Shown: in pieces, positions 1 to 7,069 of the stretch
How the letters are laid out: each line of letters starts with the position of its first letter
Numbering within the stretch: position 1 is the stretch's first letter
Assembly (NCBI GenBank): GCA_900321575.1
Contig: ONWT01000062.1
Span: 1-33,146 of the forward strand
From: an uncultured Lentisphaerota bacterium
GTDB lineage: Bacteria; Verrucomicrobiota; Kiritimatiellia; RFP12; UBA1067
Length of the DNA stretch: 33,146 bases
Reading direction: 5' to 3'
Notes under the pieces: model-generated
The model's database searches: none
Told to the model about the DNA's origin: nothing
What the model saw: only the letters and a program-made list of their open reading frames with translations
Position numbers and translations under genes: made by a program

Positions 1-2
1 AA

Positions 3-329
3 CATGTTTTAAAAGCTTTGAAGAAGAAAGAGACAGACTTTATGGACCCCAAAATTCTAGAGTTTTGGGATGTTTATGTGAAGCCCAATCTGTGTAAATA
101 CATACGCGCTATGAATAGAGCCGCTTCACCACAAAAGTGAGGAAGTGATTTGTTTGGTGTGTTTAGAAGAAAGTTTGCAATGAAACGAGACTACAGACAG
201 ACGAATTCAAGCGGACATGGCGCGATGAATTTATTGAGAGGATTAGCGGTGATGCGAATATCTATGGGAGTGGTTCTTGCGAGCAATTATAAGTGGATGC
301 AAAAGGGTCTGAGCTTATTGAGACAGTAG
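3..329 (+). pseudogene. Broken unidentified reading frame at the left edge
   Basis: One frame stays open from the window edge to a TAG at 327-329 except for an in-frame TGA at 138-140. The part before the TGA reads like protein (for example MDPKILEFWDVYVKP and KYIRAMNRAAS), and the part after it continues with basic, protein-like sequence (KRDYRQTNSSGHGAMNLLRG). I do not recognise the family. Base composition is clearly AT-richer than the genes that follow, as expected for a decayed mobile-element or other acquired gene, but no transposase motif is visible. It could also be the intact end of a gene stopping at 138-140 followed by chance open frame. From 330 to 432 I see no gene, only purine-rich sequence and a 10-base palindrome AACAGCTGTT at 393-402. 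Confidence 0.35.
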
Positions 330-432
330 CTGTGATGCAGTAGTTTGGTTGTGCGGCAAGAGAGAGGGGAGGGGGATGAAGGGTCAGAGCTCAACAGCTG
401 TTTCCGAGCACTGCCGGCCAGGCCGATGGGAC

Positions 433-462
433 TTGAAATCTCCACGCGGAAAGTGATATAAT
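433..462 (+). promoter_or_regulatory. Promoter of the V-ATPase D-I-K unit
   Basis: TTGAAA at 433-438 serves as -35, followed by an 18-base spacer and TGA TATAAT at 454-462 (extended -10). Only 8 bases separate TATAAT from the ATG at 471, with no Shine-Dalgarno site, so the transcript should begin at or within about three bases of the start codon. Confidence 0.8.
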
Positions 463-470
463 ACGAGCAA

Positions 471-1088
471 ATGGCCAAAATCAAACTAACCAAGACCGAG
501 TTGAAGGCTCAGACGGACGCGCTGAAGCGGTTTCAGCGCTTTCTGCCGATGCTGCAGCTCAAGAAGCAGCAGCTCCAGAGCGAAATAGCCGGCATATCCG
601 CCAAGGCGGACGAAGTGGGCGCCAGAGAGCGCGCGGTGCGCAAGGCGCTCGACAAGTGGGTCGGCCTTTTTGCGACCGACGAGGAGTTGCTGTCCGGTCT
701 GGTGAAGGTGCGCGAAGTGCGCACGGGCACGGCGAATATCGCTGGCGTGGCCATACCGACGTTCGAGGCGATAGAGACGGACGTCAAAGAGATAGATCCG
801 TGGGCGACGCCCGCGTGGGTGGACGACGCGGTAAAGGCCGCCACCGACATACTTTCGCTGCAGTGCGAGCGTGCGGTCTACGAAGAGCAGCGCCGCCTCG
901 TGACGATCGAGCTGCAGACGACCTCGCAGCGCGTCAATCTGTTCGAGAAGGTGAAGATACCGCAGTGCAAGGAGGCCATCCGCGTGATAAAGATTGCGCT
1001 TGGCGACGAGCAGACCGCCGCAGTCACGCGCGGCAAGATCGCCAAGGGCCGCTCGCCCGATTCCAGCAGCGAGGAGGACGCGGCATGA
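471..1088 (+). CDS. ntpD: V/A-type ATP synthase subunit D (central stalk)
   Basis: This 205-residue protein is subunit D of a V/A-type rotary ATPase, the long coiled-coil shaft that turns inside the A3B3 head and couples it to the membrane ring. The sequence has the family's features: an N-terminal helix rich in Lys, Leu and Gln (TKTELKAQTDALKRF, LQLKKQQLQ), a short central globular part, and a second long helix ending near residue 185 (TSQRVNLFEKVKIP is the typical C-terminal signature). A charged tail follows. It starts 8 bases after a TATAAT box with no Shine-Dalgarno site, and its stop overlaps the start of subunit I as ATGA. Catalytic subunits A and B are not in the window, so this unit begins at D under its own promoter. 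Confidence 0.93.
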   Translation: MAKIKLTKTELKAQTDALKRFQRFLPMLQLKKQQLQSEIAGISAKADEVGARERAVRKALDKWVGLFATDEELLSGLVKVREVRTGTANIAGVAIPTFEAIETDVKEIDPWATPAWVDDAVKAATDILSLQCERAVYEEQRRLVTIELQTTSQRVNLFEKVKIPQCKEAIRVIKIALGDEQTAAVTRGKIAKGRSPDSSSEEDAA

Positions 1089-2728
1089 TCGTCAAGATGA
1101 AGCATCTGGACCTGGTGTGCGTCGCCGCCGAGAAGGACGAAACCCTCGCGAAACTGCGCGACCTCGGCGCCGTGCATCTCGACCTCAGAAGCGCGAACGG
1201 CGCACAGGTGGGTGCGGCCAAGGTTGAGGCCGACGATGCCGAGCGGGCGGTTCGCATAATACTCAAGGCGCGCGAAGGCAAGGCGAAAGAGCCGATCGAG
1301 ATACGGCCGCGTCCGGTGGACGAGATTCTGCAGATAGACGCCGACGCCCGAAAACTCAAGGCTGATATAGAAGAATTGAAGCGCACGATCGCGGTCTACG
1401 AGCCGTATGGCGACTTCGACCCCGCGCTGGCGCGCAAGCTGCTCGACGCCGGGGTGGACGTGGCGTCCGTCGCCGAGCTGCCCGAGAAGTTGCCCGAGAT
1501 GAGGCTGTCCGAGATGAAGGCCAAGCTCGCGCGGCTGGAGACGCTGGGCGCGGCGGGCGAAGCGCGTCTCGCCGGCAGCGACGAAAAGGCGATATTGAAG
1601 CTTTATCCGGCGCTTGCCGACAAGATCGCGTTCGAATGCGCGCGCGAGCTGATGTCGGAGAGCGGGCCCGTGGCGTTCGTGTCGGGGTGGATAGCCGAGC
1701 GGAATATGGCGGCCGTCCGCGACGCGGCCCACCAGGCGGGTTGGGGGCTATTGGCCAGAGACCCCGAAGCGGGCGAGACGCCGCCTACGCTCATAGAGCC
1801 GCCGAAGTTGTTCCGTCCCGTGAAGGTTCTGTTCGACGGCTTGGGGATAGCGCCGGCCTATACGGAGGCCGACGTGTCGGTTCCGTTCATGTGCTACTTC
1901 TCGCTATTCTTTGCGATGCTTGTGGGCGACGGCGCATACGGGGCGATATTCCTCGCGGCAACGCTGGCGCTGAGGAAGAAGCTGCCGCGCAGCTGGTTCG
2001 TGCTGCTTTCGGTGTTTTCGTCGGCGACGGTGGCGTGGGGGCTTCTTTCGAACACGTGGTTCGGCGCGGGGTTGCCGTGGTGCGCGGATTGGCCGACGGT
2101 GAAATGGCTCGCCGACCCGAGCTACGGCAACATGATGCTCTTGTGCTTCACCATAGGCGTCTCGCATCTCATGCTCGCGCGCCTCTGGAACGGCGTCTGC
2201 CGCCTGCCCGACACTACGGCGCTGGCGGAGTTCGGCTGGGCGGGGATATTGCTGTTCATGTATTTTGTGACGAATTCCATCGTCGGCATATTCGCGGCCA
2301 TTCCTCAGGCGATGTTCTGGGTGTTCGGAGTCTCGCTTGTTCTGGTGTTCGGGTTTACGGTCAAGCCGTCCGAACTCAAGGAGCGCGGGGCGGAACTCGG
2401 AATGCTGCCGCTGAACATCATGAGCGCGCTCGGCGACATAATAAGCTATGTGCGTCTCTTCGCCGTGGGGCTCGCTTCGGTCAAGGTGGCCGAGAACTTC
2501 AATTCGATGGCGACGGGTCTTGTCGCCGGGGCCGATGCGATATGGCTGAAGGCCTTGATGTCCGTGGCGATGGTGGCGATACTCGTGGTCGGCCACGCTC
2601 TCAATCTGGCCATGGCGGGGCTTTCGATTCTGGTGCATGCGGTGCGCCTTAATACGCTTGAATTTTCGAACCACAAGGGAGTGTCGTGGTCGGGGTACGC
2701 TTTCAGTCCATTCAAAAAAACCAACTAA
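1085..2728 (+). CDS. ntpI: V/A-type ATP synthase subunit I (stator, ion channel half)
   Basis: Subunit I (the 'a' subunit) forms the membrane stator beside the rotor ring and carries ions to and from it. The ATG at 1085 overlaps the D stop codon (ATGA) and gives 547 residues, somewhat shorter than the usual 600-660. The N-terminal half (about 1-265) is the cytoplasmic, helical arm; the C-terminal half has about seven hydrophobic segments. The key motif ISYVRLFAVGLA places the essential channel arginine at residue 457, equivalent to yeast Vph1 Arg735, and GHALNLAMAG and HAVRLNTLEF match the last two helices of the family. The open frame continues upstream of 1085 only as an overlap with D, so the ATGA start is preferred. 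K follows after 18 bases with a good Shine-Dalgarno site. Confidence 0.93.
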   Translation: MIVKMKHLDLVCVAAEKDETLAKLRDLGAVHLDLRSANGAQVGAAKVEADDAERAVRIILKAREGKAKEPIEIRPRPVDEILQIDADARKLKADIEELKRTIAVYEPYGDFDPALARKLLDAGVDVASVAELPEKLPEMRLSEMKAKLARLETLGAAGEARLAGSDEKAILKLYPALADKIAFECARELMSESGPVAFVSGWIAERNMAAVRDAAHQAGWGLLARDPEAGETPPTLIEPPKLFRPVKVLFDGLGIAPAYTEADVSVPFMCYFSLFFAMLVGDGAYGAIFLAATLALRKKLPRSWFVLLSVFSSATVAWGLLSNTWFGAGLPWCADWPTVKWLADPSYGNMMLLCFTIGVSHLMLARLWNGVCRLPDTTALAEFGWAGILLFMYFVTNSIVGIFAAIPQAMFWVFGVSLVLVFGFTVKPSELKERGAELGMLPLNIMSALGDIISYVRLFAVGLASVKVAENFNSMATGLVAGADAIWLKALMSVAMVAILVVGHALNLAMAGLSILVHAVRLNTLEFSNHKGVSWSGYAFSPFKKTN

Positions 2729-2746
2729 CAAACGAAGGAGAAACCA

Positions 2747-3199
2747 ATGAGTGATTCAGCTATGATCGTCGCGGGCGCAATCGCCTGTCTGGGGCTCGCG
2801 GGCGCGGGCAGTGCGTTCGGAACCGGCTTTGCCGCGGCCGCCGCGGTCGGCGCGTGGAAGAAGTGCTACGCCGCGAACAAGCCGGCGCCGTTCCTTCTGC
2901 TCTCGTTCGTGGGCGCGCCCATCACGCAGACGCTTTACGGAATGATTCTCATGTTCATCATGCTCGGCAAGGTGGCGGTTCCTAACGCGGGAGTCCCCGT
3001 GCTTGTTTCGGGCGTGTTCGCAGGGCTTGCGATCGGCCTTTCGGCGCTCTTCCAGGGCAGGGCCGGCGCGGCGGCGTGCGACGCCCAGGCCGAGACCAAC
3101 CAGGGCTTCACCAACTATCTCGCGGCGCTTGGCATCGTCGAGACGGTCGCGATTTTCGCAATGGTCTTCGCGCTCATAGCGCTCGGCAAGATCGGCTAA
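2747..3199 (+). CDS. ntpK: V/A-type ATP synthase subunit K (rotor ring proteolipid)
   Basis: This 150-residue, four-helix proteolipid is two fused hairpins and forms the rotor ring. Gly/Ala-rich helices are plain (AGAGSAFGTGFAAAAAVGAW in the first). The ion site is readable: T60-Q61 in PITQTLYG, Q103 in LFQGRAG and E132 in GIVETVAI. These line up with Thr64, Gln65, Gln110 and Glu139 of the Enterococcus hirae Na+-ATPase ring, where they bind Na+. The first hairpin lacks an acidic site residue, so there is one ion site per four-helix unit, as in other bacterial V-type rings. The start has a Shine-Dalgarno AAGGAG 6 bases upstream. The stop is immediately followed by the ATG of the next gene (TAAATG). 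Confidence 0.95.
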   Translation: MSDSAMIVAGAIACLGLAGAGSAFGTGFAAAAAVGAWKKCYAANKPAPFLLLSFVGAPITQTLYGMILMFIMLGKVAVPNAGVPVLVSGVFAGLAIGLSALFQGRAGAAACDAQAETNQGFTNYLAALGIVETVAIFAMVFALIALGKIG

Positions 3200-4972
3200 A
3201 TGCGCCTGAGCCGTCGCCAGGCATGGTTCCTCGCCTTTACTGCGGTATTCGCGGTTCTGGCGGGGTTCGTCTTTTGGGGAACGTGGAGTCTGTCGGCGTG
3301 TCCCGTAATGCCGGACGCGCGAATGGCGTTTCCGACGGACGGGTATTGGGGCGACGTGCTGCGCGGCTGGATCGGCAACGGCAAGTTCGTGCCGTGGGAC
3401 ATCACGAACTTCATCGGTTCGCCATATCTGTGGCAGGAGCTCCAGTATGCGCTCGCCGCCTATTTCTCCGCGCTGGGGGCGGCCTATTATCTGCGCGGGC
3501 GCGGAGTGTCGCGCCTAAGTTCGTACGGGGCGGGGCTCTTTCTGGGCTTTTGCGGATATTGGCTGACGCTGTTTTCGGCGGGCCATGCGGGCTGGTTCAG
3601 ATGGATGCTCTTCGGCGTTTTCGCGTTCGGTCTCGCCGACCGCGCAGTGAGGAAGGACAAGCTCAAGAATTGGGTGCTGCTCGGCGCCTGCGTCGCATGG
3701 GCCAGTTTCTACCAGCCGGACCTCTGGCTTTTGTTCACGATATTCACGGCGGCGTATTTCGTCTGGTGCTGCGTGCGCGAGCGCAAGCTGCCGCGGGTCA
3801 AAGGCGTGGCCGCCGCGCTTGGCGCGTTTCTCGTGATAGGCGCGCCCAGCTTTATCGGCGCCGCAGCCGACAAGGACCGCAGAGACAGCGACATCGCAGG
3901 CTTCAACGAGGCGGGCTCGGCCCTTACGGGAGGCAAGCGGGCCGACGACCGCGAGGCCAGGTGGATATTCGTGACCAACTGGTCGCTGCCGCCCGCGGAA
4001 ACGCTCGAGTTTTTCATGCCTAGGATAAACGGCGACACGAGCTGTCCCACGGTTCTGGGTCTGGGCAGAAGCCAGAACACGGGCGTCCGGCAGTATACTG
4101 GCGCTTTGGGGCGGCCGATAAACGCGAAGCAGGGCAACTACCGGCAGCATTCTCTCTATGTCTGAAGGGTGACCTGCCTCATGGCGCTTCTTGGCGTCGT
4201 CTTGGGTTTCAGAAAGCGCGAGGTGGTCTTTTTCGCCGTGTCGGCTCTCTTGTTCTGGCTTCTTTCGATGGGGCGCTATTTCGAGCCCCTCTACAGATTG
4301 GTCTTCATGCTGCCGGTGGGCGATTCGATAAGGGCGCCGGTGAAGTGGCACCATCTCACGGAGTTGTGCCTATGCATTCTCGCCGGCTACGGACTCGAGG
4401 CGGTGCGGCTCAGCATCGAGGCGACAGGCAGGTTTTCGAAGCGGGCCGTCTGCGCCATGATGTGCGGCATAGTGCTCCTGGGTGCGGCCGATCTGGCGCG
4501 GGTGGACAGGCTTTACTGCGCGGCGATGGACCTCTCGATCGTCCAGGCGAAGAATCCTGCGGCCGAAGAGATCATAAGGCGCGGCGGCGGCAGACTCGCG
4601 GAATTGATCGACGGAGGCAACGGACCTGTCGGGTGGAGCTTTTCTTCGCGGCGCATAAAGGTGACGGCCGACCCGGCAGCCGCAGACGCGAGGTTCGTCT
4701 TCGCCGGCGGAGACCAGCTCGCGAACAAGCGGCTTATGGGATGGATGAAGGCAAGGGGCGCAGTGCCGGTCGGGGCGTATGCCGTGACGTCCAAGGCGAT
4801 ACGTTCCGCGAACAAAGAAGCGGCCAACGCGATTCTTTTCGAGCTGCCGGACGCACCGAAGGCGCCGCCGGCGAAGCCGCAAACCCCGCCGGCGACATTC
4901 GTCACATGGCTCGGCGCGCTGTCGCTCATAGGCACGATCGGGGTCGCGGCATACGGGATTAAAAAAGCATGA
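3200..4972 (+). pseudogene. YfhO-like polytopic membrane protein, interrupted by in-frame TGA
   Basis: One frame runs from ATG 3200 to the stop at 4972 (590 sense codons plus one internal stop) and is broken only by TGA at 4163-4165 (codon 322). Both halves belong together. The first has a TM helix, a luminal-type loop (PTDGYWGDVLRGW, FVPWDITNFIGSPYL) and more helices; the second continues with helices (LMALLGVVLGF, FFAVSALLFWLLSMG) and RAPVKWHHL, as in YfhO/GT-C-type membrane proteins linked to cell-surface glycosylation. The sequence just before the stop (QHSLYV) followed by RVTCLMALLG suggests an original Gly codon GGA changed to TGA. A restart at GTG 4169 or ATG 4181 has no Shine-Dalgarno site. 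TGA ends many normal genes here, so recoding is unlikely; nonsense mutation or a sequence error are the alternatives. Exact family is moderately sure. Confidence 0.65.
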
Positions 4973-5376
4973 ACAAGTTTCTCAAATCTGTGGCGGATGT
5001 ACTCGAAACGGACGATTTGACGCTAGACACGCCATTCCGCGAGACGGAAGGCTGGTGCTCGCTGAAGGCGTTCGGCCTGCTGGTTCTTCTCGAGAACGAT
5101 TGGGGCGCGCCGACGGCGATCGAAAAGTTCATGGCGCTCAAGACCGTGCGCGACCTTCTTCGCGAGGCCTTCATAGCCTTTGCGGCGGGAGTGTTGAAAG
5201 TGCCGCGGGAAAAGCTATCGGGGACGACCGGCATGGGCGATATTCCCGAGTGGGACAGCGTCAACCACCTGCGCCTTGTGATGGAGGCCGAACCGCGCTT
5301 CGGCGTGGCGTATCCGCTGGAGAAGATACCGTCCATAAAAACCATCGACGACTTCATTCACGCATTTGTGGTATAA
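4969..5376 (+). CDS. Tandem acyl-carrier-protein-like protein
   Basis: This 135-residue protein appears to hold two carrier-protein-like four-helix units in tandem. The second (about 66-135) is clear: the motif EWDSVNHLRLVME places the phosphopantetheine-attachment serine at residue 97, followed by FGVAYPLEKIPSIKTIDDFI, the usual helix III/IV pattern. The first (about 1-65) is more diverged: GWCSLKAFGLLVLLENDWG would place a serine at 31, followed by ALKTVRDLL. Carrier proteins hold acyl or aminoacyl chains as thioesters for lipid, polyketide or surface-polymer modification; the substrate here is unknown. It overlaps the broken membrane protein by ATGA, suggesting a shared job in surface modification (inference). 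Its TAA stop lies inside the -10 box of the next promoter. The second domain is confident, the first less so. Confidence 0.75.
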   Translation: MNKFLKSVADVLETDDLTLDTPFRETEGWCSLKAFGLLVLLENDWGAPTAIEKFMALKTVRDLLREAFIAFAAGVLKVPREKLSGTTGMGDIPEWDSVNHLRLVMEAEPRFGVAYPLEKIPSIKTIDDFIHAFVV

Positions 5377-5377
5377 T
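5369..5377 (+). promoter_or_regulatory. Extended -10 promoter of the SemiSWEET-pfk-kinase unit
   Basis: TGG TATAAT at 5369-5377, 6 bases before ATG 5384. The stop codon TAA (5374-5376) of the carrier protein gene lies inside the TATAAT box. I see no convincing -35. Confidence 0.7.
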
Positions 5378-5383
5378 ATTGGC

Positions 5384-5692
5384 ATGTTGAGCGAAGCGCT
5401 AGAATTCGGCATGTTGTTTGCATTCGGCTTTTCGTGGCCGTTTGCGATCGCGCGCACATACAGGGCGAAGCGGGTCGACGGCAAGAGCCCCGTTTTCATG
5501 GCGATGGTCATAGCCGGCTATTGCTGCGGAATCGCGGCGCATGTCGTCGACGGAACCAAGCTGTGGCTCTGCTGGGTGTACTTGGCCGACATGGCGCTGG
5601 TGGCCACGGATTTATTCTTGTACTTCCACTACGCGCGGCTGACCCGCAGCGGCGACAAAAAGGAGGAATTGCGCAATGAGCAATGTGATTGA
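5384..5692 (+). CDS. SemiSWEET/PQ-loop-like small membrane protein
   Basis: A 102-residue protein with three predicted membrane helices (about 8-25, 38-58 and 62-82) and a charged tail. The pattern resembles single-unit PQ-loop proteins (SemiSWEETs), which dimerise to move sugars or other small solutes: a Trp-Pro in helix 1 (FSWPFAIARTYRAK) at the place of Pro-Gln, then a conserved loop DGKSPVF, a helix with GYCCGI, and a third helix ending in LFLYFHY. The assignment rests on this layout, not on an alignment. An in-frame TTG at 5366 lies upstream of the -10 box, so ATG 5384 is the start. No Shine-Dalgarno site is present, consistent with a leaderless mRNA. It overlaps the phosphofructokinase start by 17 bases. 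Confidence 0.7.
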   Translation: MLSEALEFGMLFAFGFSWPFAIARTYRAKRVDGKSPVFMAMVIAGYCCGIAAHVVDGTKLWLCWVYLADMALVATDLFLYFHYARLTRSGDKKEELRNEQCD

Positions 5693-7055
5693 GAAGATAA
5701 CGGCCTCGCCGGAGAAGTATTCGTTCGATATCGAGACGCTCGGCGAATGCAAGATAGCCTCGCCCGTGCGCAGGCACGAGTTCGTGCAGGACGACGAGCG
5801 CATATTCATCACCGAGAACAGTTCTTTCTACAAGAGACTGCGCGAACTGCTCGGGCGCGAACCGACGTTCGAGCGGGCGGGGCCCAAGCTGAACATATTC
5901 CACGATCCCAGCTGGACGCGCGTAGGTATCGTGACGGCCGGCGGTCTTTGCCCCGGGCTCAACAACGTGATCAAGGGGCTGGTCGAGATTCTCACCTACG
6001 ACTACGGGGTCAAGACGATCTTCGGCATCAAGTACGGCTATGCGGGGCTCAACCCCGCGTGCGGCTACCAGCCGATCATGCTGAATCCGGATGTCGTCGA
6101 TACGATACACGAAATCGGCGGGACGATTCTCGGCTCCAGCCGCGGGCAGCAGCCGTCGGACATAATGGTCGACACGCTGGTTAGGATGAACATCAACATT
6201 CTGTTCTGCATCGGCGGCGACGGATCGCTCCGCTGCGCCGCAGACGTCGCAGACGAGGTGAAGAGGCGGGGGCTCAAGATATCCGTAGTGGGTATTCCCA
6301 AGACGATAGACAACGACCTCATGTTCGTGGGCCGCAGCTTCGGCTTCGAGACGTCGGTCGCCGAAGCGGCGAACGTGATACGGTGCGCCCACGTGGAGGC
6401 GAAGGGCACGCCTGGCGGAATCGGGCTCGTGAAGCTCATGGGGCGCGATTCGGGCTTCATAGCGGCATATGCCTCGATGTCCAACCCGGTCGTTAATTTC
6501 TGCCTTGTGCCTGAGAGTCCGTTCAGGCTCGACGGGCCGGAGGGGCTTTTCGCGGCGTTGGAAAACCGCTTTGCGGCCGGCAAGGACCACGCGGTTATCG
6601 TCGTCGCCGAGGGCGCCGGGCAGGAGCTCTTCAAGGAGATTCCCGACGTGAGGGACGCGTCGGGGAACATACTGAAGAAGGACATAGGCGAATTTCTAAA
6701 GCGCGCCATAGAGTGCCACATGAAGAGCCGCGGGATAAAGAGTTCGGTCAAATATTTCGACCCGAGCTACACGATACGCAGCTGTCCCGCAAAGGGAACG
6801 GACGCGATACGCTGCTACATGCTCGCGCGAAACGCGGTGCACGCCGCGATGGCGGGCCGCACGAACTGCGTGGTCGGCAACCTCGGCGAGACGTTCGCGC
6901 TGGTGCCGATACGCCTGGCCACGATAGAGCGCCAGAAGATACGCACCGACCGCGAGATGTGGCGAAGCGTGATGGACGCCACGGGGCAGGAGTTCTATTT
7001 CGGCGGCAAAGACCGCAAGGCGGGCGGCGCCGGGCTCGACTTCGACGCGCCGTGA
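5676..7055 (+). CDS. pfkA: 6-phosphofructokinase (group with long N-terminus)
   Basis: Phosphorylates fructose 6-phosphate to fructose 1,6-bisphosphate, the committed glycolytic step, in the cytoplasm. The 459-residue chain carries an extra N-terminal region of about 80 residues, then GIVTAGGLCPGLNNVI (about 84-99), GGDGS (180-184), the catalytic loop PKTIDND (208-214), and MGRDSGFIA. The Gly in GGDG, at the position where pyrophosphate-dependent enzymes have Asp, favours ATP as donor even though PKTIDND carries the Lys seen in pyrophosphate and plant/trypanosome-type enzymes. That mix is known from ATP-dependent trypanosomal PFKs, so donor choice is an inference. The start has AGGAGG at 5661-5666, 9 bases upstream. 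It ends in GTGA, overlapping a possible start of the next gene. Confidence 0.92.
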   Translation: MSNVIEKITASPEKYSFDIETLGECKIASPVRRHEFVQDDERIFITENSSFYKRLRELLGREPTFERAGPKLNIFHDPSWTRVGIVTAGGLCPGLNNVIKGLVEILTYDYGVKTIFGIKYGYAGLNPACGYQPIMLNPDVVDTIHEIGGTILGSSRGQQPSDIMVDTLVRMNINILFCIGGDGSLRCAADVADEVKRRGLKISVVGIPKTIDNDLMFVGRSFGFETSVAEAANVIRCAHVEAKGTPGGIGLVKLMGRDSGFIAAYASMSNPVVNFCLVPESPFRLDGPEGLFAALENRFAAGKDHAVIVVAEGAGQELFKEIPDVRDASGNILKKDIGEFLKRAIECHMKSRGIKSSVKYFDPSYTIRSCPAKGTDAIRCYMLARNAVHAAMAGRTNCVVGNLGETFALVPIRLATIERQKIRTDREMWRSVMDATGQEFYFGGKDRKAGGAGLDFDAP

Positions 7056-7069
7056 CGGCGGGGGCGGCC

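Noticed and set aside
656-1084. Upstream extension of subunit I
   Set aside because: It only overlaps the subunit D gene in another frame, is Arg-rich, and lacks family homology; ATG 1085 gives the known N-terminus.
4163-4165. TGA as selenocysteine or as a reassigned sense codon
   Set aside because: TGA terminates many intact genes here (for example at 1086, 9783, 11512 and 12138), no selenoprotein family is involved, and no SECIS-like hairpin is obvious after the codon.
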